Assembly (NCBI GenBank): GCA_038502055.1
Contig: JAXRKN010000030.1
Coordinates: 682,001-746,000 of the forward strand
Direction of reading: 5' to 3'
Length of the DNA: 64,000 nt
Source: Tanytarsus gracilentus
Taxonomy: Eukaryota > Arthropoda > Insecta > Diptera > Chironomidae
The notes beneath the pieces were generated by a model. The model did not search any database. It was not told where the DNA came from and saw only the letters and a program-made list of their open reading frames with translations. The number at the start of each line of letters is the position of its first letter. The stretch's first letter is position 1. The position numbers and the translations under genes were made by a program. This document shows positions 46,632-56,774 of this stretch, one piece after another.

Positions 46632-47234
46632 TTATTTTAAATTCTTTTCGATAAAATTAGAAATATTTAATATTTTTTTTCTACAAAATCTCGCGCATTT
46701 TTTGCTTTTTGATTCATTAATCGCTGTCAAAATTGCTTCGTCGAAAACGTTCTTTAAATTTTTTTGTGTGAAAGATGAACACTCGAGATATTTTGCGGCT
46801 TTCATTTTAAGCGATAATTTTTCACCTTGCTCGGTTGAAATTATTTCTCGAATATTTTTCGCTAACTTTTCTTCGCGTAAATCAATTTGAGTTCCGACCA
46901 ATAAATATGGCGTTTTAGGGCAGTGACGTCGAATTTCCGGAACCCATTTTTCGCGAACATTCTCAAACGAACTTGGACAGACGGTTGAGAAACAAATTAA
47001 GAAAACATCAGTTTGAGTGTAAGAAAGTGGTCGAAGAAGATCGTAATCTTCCTGTCCCGCCGTGTCGAACAATCTAAGTGTGTAAGATTTAGTTCCGACC
47101 ATCACAGTCACCGCATAATTATCAAACACAGTCGGAACGTATTCAGTTGGAAATTTGTTTGTTTTGTAAGTTATTAACATGCAAGTTTTATCAACACCTC
47201 TGTCACCGACAACGACGCACTTAATTGTGTCCAT
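46632..47234 (-). CDS. intronless Cdc42-like GTPase copy with mutated P-loop and no CAAX
   Basis: A 200-residue protein closely related to Cdc42: effector loop 'YVPTVFDNYAVTVM', switch II 'DTAGQEDYD', 'LRPLSYTQTDVFLICFS', 'VGTQIDLRE'. Differences matter: the P-loop reads 'GDRGVDKTC' where Cdc42 has GDGAVGKTC, so Gly12 is Arg and the invariant Gly15 is Asp; the Rho insert is shortened; and the end ('NISNFIEKNLK') has no CAAX lipidation box. The lack of introns among intron-rich neighbours suggests a retrocopy. The frame is open, so it may be a functional pseudo-GTPase or a young pseudogene. The start was moved to the first ATG (MDTIKCVVVG). Confidence 0.87.
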   Translation of the reverse strand: MDTIKCVVVGDRGVDKTCMLITYKTNKFPTEYVPTVFDNYAVTVMVGTKSYTLRLFDTAGQEDYDLLRPLSYTQTDVFLICFSTVCPSSFENVREKWVPEIRRHCPKTPYLLVGTQIDLREEKLAKNIREIISTEQGEKLSLKMKAAKYLECSSFTQKNLKNVFDEAILTAINESKSKKCARFCRKKILNISNFIEKNLK

Positions 47235-48413
47235 TCTCAATAAATTAAGAGCGAATAAATTTAAAAATTATTTTGTATTAAAAAAGCAAAACTTTAATGA
47301 AAATTTTTTTAAGATGATGAATTTAAATTGAGTCAAACCGCGATTAAAATAAAAATTAAATCATCATGTTTGTCTTTCCCCGTCCCCGGATTTTTGACGG
47401 CGATTCCCCGGGGAAAAAATTTAGCAGAAAACATAAGTGAAAGGCAACTTTTGAGGTTCAAAAATTTGAAAATATGGATATTAAAAATTAAAGTTTTATT
47501 TAAAAAATAAAATATAATGAACATGCTGATAAAAAGCCACAAAAATATAAATTAATTGTACAGTTTATAGGAAAAACTACAAATTTACTTAGATAAGTTT
47601 TTAAACGGTCAAAAAAGGTTAAAAAACGGGCTTTAGTTCCTCCCCGGATTTCCTCCATTGTTAATTAGTTTACGACTTTAATTTTTTATTGATTTAATTT
47701 TAAATGCCGCGTTTTTATTTACAAAAAATCTTCGTATGAAACTTTAGGTGAACATTTTATTTGAGGGTTCACGATTCAAATTTGAATTATTTTTTGTTGT
47801 AAAAAAGACGTTGAAAAAATAAATTAGGATTGCTTTAAAGAAATCAGAAATTTTTGGAGAGAATATTTTTTAAATTTCCCGCACAAACTGAGCATGACTC
47901 ATGCTGCAATAAAGAAAAATTTCACATAACAAAAATAAAAAAATTTACCTGAATTAAAAATCTTTTTTGTTGATTACAAAAGACTATAAAATTAAAATTA
48001 CCTATTCAGAGCTGAATCTAGATTCATAAGAACAACAAGACGATAAAGAAATAACAAAATTATAAAGTGATCACAGAGAGTCTGAAAAAGTCAAGTTGAG
48101 GCATAAAAAAATTAAAATAAATAACTAATTAAAAATATAATTTGCTAATTAAATAATATTTTGATCAAGATTAACTAAAATTTATTAGAATTCAATCAAA
48201 TTATTTAAAAAAAAGTAATCAAAAATTAAGATAATTTATTAAAAATTGATTCCATTAATTTGAGAAAATAGTCAAAAATTAAGATCATTAATAGAAAAAT
48301 TAAGATAAATAATTAAAATTTATTTAATTAATTTAAAAAAAAATAATTAAAAATTCAGATCATTAATTACAAATTAATTCTATTAATTCAAAAAAAAATT
48401 AAATTAAAAAATC
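47235..48413. other. spacer, no gene seen
   Basis: Mostly A+T-rich, with two GC islands (CCCCGGATTT near 47,390 and near 47,644; CCCCGGGG near 47,407). No exon is supported. It separates the divergently oriented Cdc42 copy and an F-box gene. Confidence 0.5.
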
Positions 48414-50150
48414 ATGGAGAAACTCCCGGACGAAATTCTGCTAGAAATTTTTTCCTTCCTTAACCAAAAAGAATTATTGAGTGCATCAAGAACCTCTTCA
48501 GTATTTCATTCAGCAATCGCATCCTCAACTCAATTTTTAAGGAAAATAATTTTCTCAATCAACTCCTCAAACATCGAAACAGTTTGCGATAAAAATTCAA
48601 ATTTTCCAATCAACACAATCGAAATTCTTGGAAATTCAAATCAAGAATATTCAAAAAAGGTTAAAAAACTTTTCAAAGCTCACAAAAGTTCAATCGAAAG
48701 AATTAAATTTTCATCGTCGTCGAGTAATTTTGTAAGCACGACCCTCGACGAAATGGATCAACTGACTCACCTCACAATTGTCGGCATTAAAGGACAATTT
48801 AGTGATGAATTTTCGGTCAATCTTCCGAACCTCAAAACTTTGGACGTCACAGAACCTTCAAACTACCTAAAATTAATTAAAAATCACAAAATTGAAAAAC
48901 TTTCAATCACCGACAGTGAAGTTGATCCAGGTCGTGTCAGTCGTGCCGCAAATAATTTCCTCAAAAAGTGCAAAAATTTAAAAGAATTTTCATATTCCGG
49001 AATTCTTCCGATTTTTGAGGTTGAAAAATTTGAATTTAAACTCGAAAGTTTGTCGCTCAGCTTAATTCAGCATTTGACGAATGAAATTTCGCAAAATTCA
49101 CCTTTGGAATTTCTTAAAAGTCAGCAAAGTTTGAGAAAGTTGAAAGTTTTTGGAATTTTAACGCGAGAAATTGTTAAATTTGCAGTTAGTGAGTTAAAGT
49201 TAGAAGAACTTTCGCTTGACATGGACAAAATTTATGCAAACTTTAAAGATTTAAAAATTAACAATTCCTTGAAAGTTTTAGAAATTTCAAAACTTCCAAG
49301 CGAAATTGAATTTGCGACAAAAATAATTTTAAATTGTCCTAAAATTGAAACTTTGAAAATTTGTCAAAATGTTTTTAAGAATTTTAAAAATTTCACTCTC
49401 GAAATTTCGAATAATTTGAACAATTTAGTAAATTTAACTTTGCCATCAATTCCAACTCAAATTTTCGATCAAATGACTTTCTCGAAAGTTGAAAATTTGA
49501 CGATTGATGAAATTAGAAGTGACGACGAACTTGTCAACTTTGTGGAGTTTTCTTTCGGCTGTCCGAAAGTTAAAAAAATCAAAATCAACAAATTTGGATC
49601 AAATTCTGGAATTTCGCCAACTTTCGACAGTGAAGATCTCAAAAATTTATTGATTGACTTAGAAGATCTCGAAACACTTCAAATTTCCGGAAATTACAAA
49701 AAAGTTGAAGAATTTCTCGAAATTGTTTTCAAATCTGAGTCAAATTTGAGGAATTTATTTCTGGATTTTGAAGTTAACGATGAAAATTTCGAAGAAATCA
49801 GCAAAAGAGCGAAAAATCTTGAGAAAGTCAACGTCAAAGTGACAATTCCTGGACTTGTGAGATTCAAAAGAGAACTTTGGCATGACGAACAGCTTGAATG
49901 TGACGAAATTGAAAGTTCCGATGAATTTTGCATGCATGAAGACTCCGAAAGTGAATTAGACGACTGTAACTGCAATTTTAATGACTCTGAAAAATTTATC
50001 AACGACAATGAGTCAAGTCTTGATGATGAAAATTCGGAAGTTGATGAATCCGACGAAAGTTGCAGTGAAGAAAACTCTGAAGTTGATTCAAATGAAGAAA
50101 ATGACGTGGATTTGATGCCGAGGCCGAAAAAGAGAAAAATTGAAAAGTAA
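48414..50150 (+). CDS. F-box/LRR-like protein with acidic tail and nuclear localisation signal
   Basis: A 578-residue single-exon protein. F-box at 1-45 ('MEKLPDEILLEIFSFLNQKE', 'SASRTSSVFHSAIASS'). A long array of irregular LRR-type units follows ('LTHLTIVGIKGQFSDEFSV', 'LKTLDVTEPSNYLKLIKNHK'). From about residue 500 it is strongly acidic and Ser-rich ('DESDESCSEENSEVDSNEEN'), ending in a basic cluster 'RPKKRKIEK' that looks like a nuclear localisation signal. Probable SCF substrate adaptor, possibly nuclear; the substrate is unknown. It is a relative of the genes at 44,923 and 60,114, but the only one of the three with the NLS-like end. Confidence 0.87.
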   Translation: MEKLPDEILLEIFSFLNQKELLSASRTSSVFHSAIASSTQFLRKIIFSINSSNIETVCDKNSNFPINTIEILGNSNQEYSKKVKKLFKAHKSSIERIKFSSSSSNFVSTTLDEMDQLTHLTIVGIKGQFSDEFSVNLPNLKTLDVTEPSNYLKLIKNHKIEKLSITDSEVDPGRVSRAANNFLKKCKNLKEFSYSGILPIFEVEKFEFKLESLSLSLIQHLTNEISQNSPLEFLKSQQSLRKLKVFGILTREIVKFAVSELKLEELSLDMDKIYANFKDLKINNSLKVLEISKLPSEIEFATKIILNCPKIETLKICQNVFKNFKNFTLEISNNLNNLVNLTLPSIPTQIFDQMTFSKVENLTIDEIRSDDELVNFVEFSFGCPKVKKIKINKFGSNSGISPTFDSEDLKNLLIDLEDLETLQISGNYKKVEEFLEIVFKSESNLRNLFLDFEVNDENFEEISKRAKNLEKVNVKVTIPGLVRFKRELWHDEQLECDEIESSDEFCMHEDSESELDDCNCNFNDSEKFINDNESSLDDENSEVDESDESCSEENSEVDSNEENDVDLMPRPKKRKIEK

Positions 50151-53111
50151 AAATTATTTTAAGTTTAAGAAATTCAAGAAAAGCTGAAGATTTTGAATTT
50201 TGTTAAATATTTTTTATTTTAATCATTAAAAAATTGTGCAAAATGTGAGAAATTTTCAAGCCGTTAATTTTTTTATACTGACTCAAACTTAAATAAAGTT
50301 TCGATTTAAATAAAATTTAAATTATTAGAACAAATTTGTAAAAATTATAAATTAAGGCAATTAAATAAAAAAATTATTGTAATATTTTTAAATTTTGTTT
50401 TTAATATAAAAATAAAAATTTCAAAAAATTTATTTTCAGCAAATCGGGGAAGAACGAGAATTGAGGGGGGCCAGGCCACTATGAGGTTTCGGGATTAAAA
50501 AAATAAGCTGATTAAAAAATAAAATTATCAAAATTTGAAATTTTTCAAGTCTTTAAAGTTTCAACAAAAAAAAAATTTAAACCCAAAAATGATTTTCAAT
50601 CGGTTAATTTTAGTTTTTTATTTTTTTACTATTTCGGTAATAAAAAATTTAATTAATTGATATTAAAAAAATTGGTGAAAAAATATAATTAAAACTAATA
50701 CAAAATTAATTAATTAAAATTAGTTAAATAAAATTAATAAAAAATTAATTAATTAAAAAAATTGATAATTAATTTTCATCCAAAAATTAATTAATAAAAA
50801 ATCATTTTGGTATCTGATTATGTGGAAAGCAATTTCCGACAAAAATGCTGGGGAATAAAGGAGAAAAGTCATCAACAGTGGACTAAAGGGCTAAAAAAAG
50901 AATGGTGAGAATAAAAAAAATCGATGAAAAATTCATTTTTAATTTTCGAAATTATTAAAATAGCGGTGTGCTACACGCCTGAAAAAAAGTTTATGAAAAG
51001 GAATCAAAGGTCGAAAAAAGGGGGAAAAAATTTGGGAAGAAAGGCCTTTGCACTAAATAAAGCAAGGAAAATAAAGAATTGGCAATAACAAAATTTTTTA
51101 GGCCTCAAACGCATTTCAGCAAAATACATGTGAAATAATTTTAATTAAATAATTAATTATTTTTATAATTCGTTTGTCCGATTTTCTCTTTTGATGACAT
51201 ATCTTAAATGTGGGGGTGGTTGGGGGTCAGGCGAGGTGGGGCGCGAGGCTTTTGGAAGATTGAAGAAATAAATTTATGAAGTTTTTATTAACAAATAAAA
51301 AAATAAACTTGAGTTAATAAAAAAAATATTTTTAATATTTTTTCGTTTGTTGAGGGGGCCGGTTAACAGAATGGTTTCTTTCATAATTGCTGAATTATAT
51401 TTTTTTAATAAAGATGGTTTAAAAAGTCTTTAAAATTTGAATTTTTTAAAAAAAAAAAAAACTGGAGTTAGAAAAAAAATGATAGCTGAAATATTGCTAG
51501 GAGGAAGGATCGAAATATTAAATGAAAGAAAAAACTGGGTTATTGAAATTGTTCTTCTAAGCAATCAAAAGAATGCTGGGAACCGGAGATCAATCAGTCG
51601 ATTTAGGATCGAAAGTAGGAATGGAAAAAGGAGAGTTATTTAAAAAGTTAAACTTTGTGCTGTGAATAAATTTAGAAAATCTTCACGTTTTTGTAAGATA
51701 AAGCTCATATAGAGGCGAGCAAAAGTGACAAACCGGAAAAAATTTATAGGGTGATAATAATTTGGGGGATGGCTTACCGGGTAGATTTTAAGATGAAATT
51801 ATAGAATAAATAATTCATAATTTTGGGCCAATCGCCGTAATTTTTATTTTTTTTAAAGTAAAATTATTTTTTATATAGATGCTAAATCAATCATTATGTA
51901 TTTAATTTATTTGAAAATTTTAAATAAAATATCTGATAGTCCCTGAATAAAAAAATTTATTTTTTAAGTTAAAATTCTCAAAATTATTTTTTGGGGTGAG
52001 GGCTGAAGGGGGGTCAAAGGCACACAGGGTTGGGTTGGAGAATTAAGAAAAAAAAAATTAAAATGAGATAAAATTTTAAAAATGTATTACTTAAAAATTA
52101 ATGAATAAAAAATGGATTTGATTTTTAATGTAAAATTGAATTCGGGGCTAAACTTTCAGAGAGAATTTTTTTGCAATTATTTTTTTTATTTTGTTCGCCG
52201 ACGTTGTAAGTTTCTTTTTTTAATTTTAATTTTAATTTATTTTATTCTTAATTTTTTTTTTAAAATCCCCCTAAATTTCTTTAAAAACCCCAAAATTTCT
52301 TTTAAATTAAATTTTGTCCTTAATGGTTGTTTAATTTTTAAAGAATCAAAATTATGGATTTTCATACTTCATTCAATAATTCGGAAATAAAAGGTTTGAA
52401 TTTATTGAGAAGGAAGGGGAAAAACTGTGGGATTAAAAAGTTAAAAATTAATTAAATTTTCAGTTTTGTGAGTTTGCCCAGATAAAAATGCTATATCGTT
52501 TCATGGTTCAGAGTTCTAAATGTTTGCAAAAAATGATGAGAAGAAAGAATTTGGGAAAAATATTTGTTATTGAAATTTTTTTTTTTTTTTATTTTCTTTT
52601 TTTTTTTGTCCAATTCCTCCGTATTTTTTATTTTTTCATTTTTAATTTTTTTTTTGTGTTTTTTTTTCTTTTTTTTTCTTTTTTTTTTTAATTTTTTTTT
52701 TTTTTTTTTTATTTTGTTTTTATTTTTATTTAAAATTGCACTTTTTTTAATATTTCTGTGATGAGCTGAAATTTGTAAAATATTTGTAGTGTATGAAGAA
52801 TAAAAAATAAATAATAGTTAAAATAATTTAAATAAAAAAATAAAATTTAAAAATTTTCTGTTCGAATTGTGAATGAAAAATGAAAATAAAAATAGACAAA
52901 AAAATTATTTTTAATTCTTCAAAATTTAAATAATTTTAAGTCAATTATTTTTTTTTCGCTAGAGACAAAAATATCCGCGTCTTTCCTGTTTGTATTCAGC
53001 AGCTCCCTTTTAGCAATTTATCAATTAATTAATTAATTTTTTTAGTGTTAAATTTGTGGGTTTTAACTTTTAAGTGTTTTTTTATTTGTTAATTTTTGTC
53101 AACTTAAAATT
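50151..53111. other. gene-free stretch with anomalous composition
   Basis: About 3 kb without a supported exon. Several islands are G-rich on the plus strand with almost no C (near 50,455-50,500, 51,205-51,260, 51,990-52,040), and 52,570-52,715 is a broken poly(T) tract. This resembles the segments at 7.9-8.5 and 39.1-39.5 kb and may reflect poor consensus quality or unresolved repeats. Frames such as 51,437-51,643 and 52,112-52,390 show no domain. Confidence 0.5.
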
Positions 53112-54006
53112 TCACTTTTTAATTCTTCCGAATGCTTCGAGCGTCCATCCAAACTGCTCGCTGTTGTGGCCCTCAATTTTATTTAATTCCGTCATGTTGA
53201 GACGAAATTTAAAGTCAACCGAAACAAATGGAATGTAATTGTCGTTCAGGCTAGAAAAATTTAAAATTATTAGAAAAAAAATTTGTCTAAAAATACAAAA
53301 ATAAAAATAAATTAAAATTTTTCTATTATTTTTTTTTGTCTTAGAAAAGTAAAAATATTTTTTCGAATTTATTTTAAATTTTTTAAAAAACCAAGAAAAA
53401 ACTTACAGGATATTATTTATAGAAAAATTGTACTGAAAATTAAAAAATTAGATTTGAATTTTTAATTTATTTGAAATTTCTCTCACCGGCGTTTCAGGAC
53501 ATCTGAATTAAATTAAATAAAAGTAAATTTTGTCGAAAAAATTCAATGAAAAACTCACAAAAATTTTCTTTTTAGTTGAAGAGCTTCAAAGAGATTTTTG
53601 ACTATAAAATTATCCTTCAATTGTTGATTGCAAAGATCGACATTTCCGCCATATTTGAGGACTTTAAATTTGACATCATTCGAATCTTCTTGAGTGTAGA
53701 GCGAGACGGAGAGCTTCAAAAATTATTTTCAGTCTTTTAAAATAAATTCAGAAAATTTTCTCACATTTTTTGTGAACGCTTTTACTCGTCGACTGTAGAA
53801 AAAAGTGATGAAACTTTCCTTTTTTGTATTTTTCAGTCCAACTTGAATTAGTGAATTTTTTGGATTGCTGTTGAAGACAACTCGATTGACTCTCACTAAA
53901 GAAATCTAGAAAATATTAAATTAAATTTAAAAATTTTTGGGCATTGAAAAATTACCACAGTTGAGGCTAAAGCTAATAAAATAACTAAAAATTGACTCAA
54001 AATCAT
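53112..54006 (-). CDS. secreted DUF1091-domain protein, six exons including a 16-nt microexon
   Basis: Exons 54006-53956, 53905-53765, 53713-53559, 53502-53487 (16 nt), 53432-53407 (26 nt) and 53250-53112; phases agree, 528 nt, 175 residues. Signal peptide 'MILSQFLVILLALAST'. The mature part has the DUF1091 layout: 'FITFFYSRRVKAFTKN', 'VDLCNQQL', 'LFEALQLKRKF', then 'LCPETP' and 'YNFSINN', and 'YIPFVSVDFKFRLNMTE'. The conserved CP...Y...N segment is split over the two tiny exons. In flies this large family is related to lipid-binding ML proteins and includes CheB-type proteins linked to contact chemoreception; a similar role here is inference. The gene sits just upstream of a protease on the same strand. 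Confidence 0.85.
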
Positions 54007-54551
54007 TTTGACAACTAAGTTTCGAATTTTTATGAAAATAAATTTTTATGGAAAGCAATTTTGTGTGTTTTAAAGTAATTTTTTTGTTGAAAATATTTAA
54101 AGCAATTAAAAAATTATTTCTTAATTCTTCCAACACAATTTTAATTTTTTACTTCCATTAATTTTATTTTTTTCTTTGATGTTCATTTTAAAATGTAAAA
54201 AAATGTGTCAACGAAGCTCGGAAAAAAATGTAAGAAAATTAAAATATATTTTTTTTTGTGAAAAATTAACAAAATATTTTAACGTAGAAGTTCCTCAAAA
54301 AGTTTCAGTATCAACAATCGTTTAAGTCTTTTGAGTTGATGATTAAAAGCAAAAAAACCATAGATACAAAATAAAAAAAATAATTTAGAATTTTTTAACG
54401 ATAATAACTCAAAGACTTAGAAAAAAGACCCATAATTTTTTTTGCACATATTTTACCAGTGATCTTTAGGTAATCAATAATTTAGTAAATGAGAACCTTA
54501 CAAATGTTTCAACCGATAAGCCCAAAAAGAGTTGAGAGAAAAAATTTTATA

Positions 54552-54591
<40 letters not shown>

Positions 54592-54696
54592 TTTCAATCA
54601 AAAAAGAGAATGACAAAAATTTGCGTGATCGACGGGTTAAAAAATCCTCGTCAGTGTTTTATTAATTTTTTAAAAAAAATATAAAAACTTTCACAT
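54007..54696. other. spacer with GA microsatellite
   Basis: No exon is seen. It contains a (GA)15 run at 54555-54584 and otherwise A+T-rich DNA. Confidence 0.55.
54555..54584. repeat. (GA)15 microsatellite
   Basis: Thirty bases of perfect GA dinucleotide repeat. In insects, GA runs can be bound by GAGA factor, but none of the neighbouring start sites is close, so I treat it as a simple repeat. Confidence 0.9.
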
Positions 54697-56443
54697 TTAA
54701 ATTTCCACAGCATTCGGCCACACGATTTTTTCAATCCAGTCTAAATATTCACTGACTCGAGTGTACACACCAGGACTGGTGTCCGAGCCACATGCAGCGC
54801 CAAATGAAGTGACGCCAACAATTGTGTAATAAGTTTCGTTTGTTTTGCTGGCTAAATTTTTAAACTGGAGTGGACCACCGGAATCACCTAGGCAGGCATC
54901 AATTCTAGCTCCAACAGTCGATACGCCTGTCGCACACATTTGAGTACTTAAAAGACTCTCTGGGAGACCACGAGAGTATATTTCGTTCGAAAAGCTTTTC
55001 TTACAATCATCCAATAGAACTTCATTAATTGTCGCCTTCAGTAACCAATGAGATTTATTTCTAGTATTCGTATCAATGATTCCCCAACCACTAAAATTGA
55101 GAAGATTAATTTTAAATCTCAAAATTTTAAACTCTCACGTTATAATCATTGGTGTCTCGACTGTTCTCGACGAAACTGAATTCGTGTCCAAACATGCTGT
55201 AAAAATTTGTTTTTTTTTTATGATTTTTAAAGTGTTTAAAAATTTTAATACCAGGTTTAACAAATTTTGTGTAGGTCACAGGTTCAGAAAGTTCAATTAG
55301 CGCAATATCGTTGTATTTTTTCACGCTTGTAAAATTTGGATGAAGGTAAATTTTTCCTTGCTTAAAAAATAAAATTTGTAGGTAAAATTCCATGAATTTT
55401 AATTATCTTACTTTAATATCAATGTCAACTGGAGGAACCGAATCATTTTCATCATTATCATCTAATGAAGCACGACCTAATCTCACTGTACTTGGTTGAC
55501 GATTTTTTTTGTTGACACAATGACTCGCCGTGAGAACAAAATTCTGCGATTAATTAGTAAATTAAATTGTCCCGCTTAAATTTTTAAGTACCTTATTTTT
55601 AAATTTAAAAATTACGTTACGAAATTTGCGGTGTTTTTATGTGAATTTTCATAACGTATTTTTTTAATTTAAAAATAAGGGACTGAAAACTTTTAACAGG
55701 AAATTAAATCACATTTTAAAAAAAGTACTAACTCTGCTTATTAAACTTCCTCCACAGTCGTAATTGATTATATTATTTTCCAAGGTTGGATATCCAAGAG
55801 CTAAAAAATTGTCAAAAAAAATTTAGTACTAAAAGCAGAATCAACACTAACCGACTTGATGAGGAAACTCTCCGAGTTCGACTGGCTCGCCTCCTAGAAT
55901 ATGATAGTTAACAACTATCGGAGCTTTGATGTTCTGGATCATTTCGCAAGCGCGAATACTTTTCCTTGAAGTGGGAATGTCATCATAATCTGAATTGAAC
56001 ACGATTGCGCCTTCTTCTGGTTTTTCTGTCTGTATTTTGTTTTCAAATGGCAGCGGAACATCTTCCTTGCAACAGATGATCGGATTTGATTTTTCAAATC
56101 CGCATTGCTTGAAATCTCTGGGTGTTAGTCGACTAGCTTTTATCTCAGTTAATGCGAAAACGCAATCACTAAAGTTAAAAAATTAAAAAACCATTTGAAC
56201 TAAATTTAAATTTTTTTACGCGAATTTCCGACAAACTCCGGCTGTTCCGTCATTGTTTTTGCAAGAAGTTCCAGCTGAAAAATATCATTAAAATCTTATA
56301 AATTAGTTAATTAATATCGAAAACATTCAATGGTCACAAAACTTGACACACTTTAACTATTTTCATTTCGTAAACTCACAAAATTGCCCAAAAATTTCAT
56401 TTGAAAAAATTAAAATCACGGAAATAATAATGGAGAACTTCAT
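54697..56443 (-). CDS. CLIP-domain serine protease (CLIPC, persephone/snake-like)
   Basis: Eight exons: 56443-56380, 56274-56220, 56168-55852, 55800-55733, 55543-55412, 55360-55252, 55196-55139 and 55090-54697; 1197 nt, 398 residues. Signal peptide ('MKFSIIISVILIFSNEIFG'), CLIP domain with six Cys ('TSCKNNDGTAGVC', 'ADC', 'KQC', 'IICC'), linker, then the protease domain beginning 'ILGGEPVELGEFPHQV'. The catalytic triad is present: 'LTASHCV' (His), 'YNDIALIEL' (Asp), 'GDSGGP' (Ser); Asp at 189 ('DACLGDSG') predicts trypsin-like cleavage. The residue before ILGG is His, so activation is not by a trypsin-like enzyme, as in CLIPC members such as Persephone. Likely extracellular, in a haemolymph cascade (Toll or melanisation). 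Intron 4 carries a MITE. Confidence 0.9.
55583..55690. repeat. second copy of the palindromic ACGTTA MITE, in a protease intron
   Basis: Begins 'TTTTTAAGTACCTTATTTTT' and ends 'AAAAATAAGGGACTGAAAA'. The interior 'ATGTGAATTTTCATAACGTA' is identical to the copy at 10,364-10,473. It lies inside the fourth intron of the CLIP protease and does not disturb the splice sites. Confidence 0.65.
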
Positions 56444-56774
56444 CTTACGATGATAAAACAGAGAATAAGAAACAAAGAGAAACTTACAAAAGATCAGCGA
56501 GAAAAAAAATTGAGAGAAGATCAAGAGAAGATATAAAAATGAGTCATCGGAAAGAAAATAATACATTTGAATGCATCCGAGCGCGATTGGGATTTTTTTT
56601 CGATATTTAACGGGAATTTGCGATTTTTTTAAAAAGCGGTGAATTCGAAAAAAATATTTTTATTATAAATCGATGGATTTTTGATGTGGGCAAAATATCT
56701 TTGGGTGAAATGTCCTGACTCCTTTTTTAAATTTAAAAATAATTTTTCATCCTTAAATTTTTATTTAATAAAAT

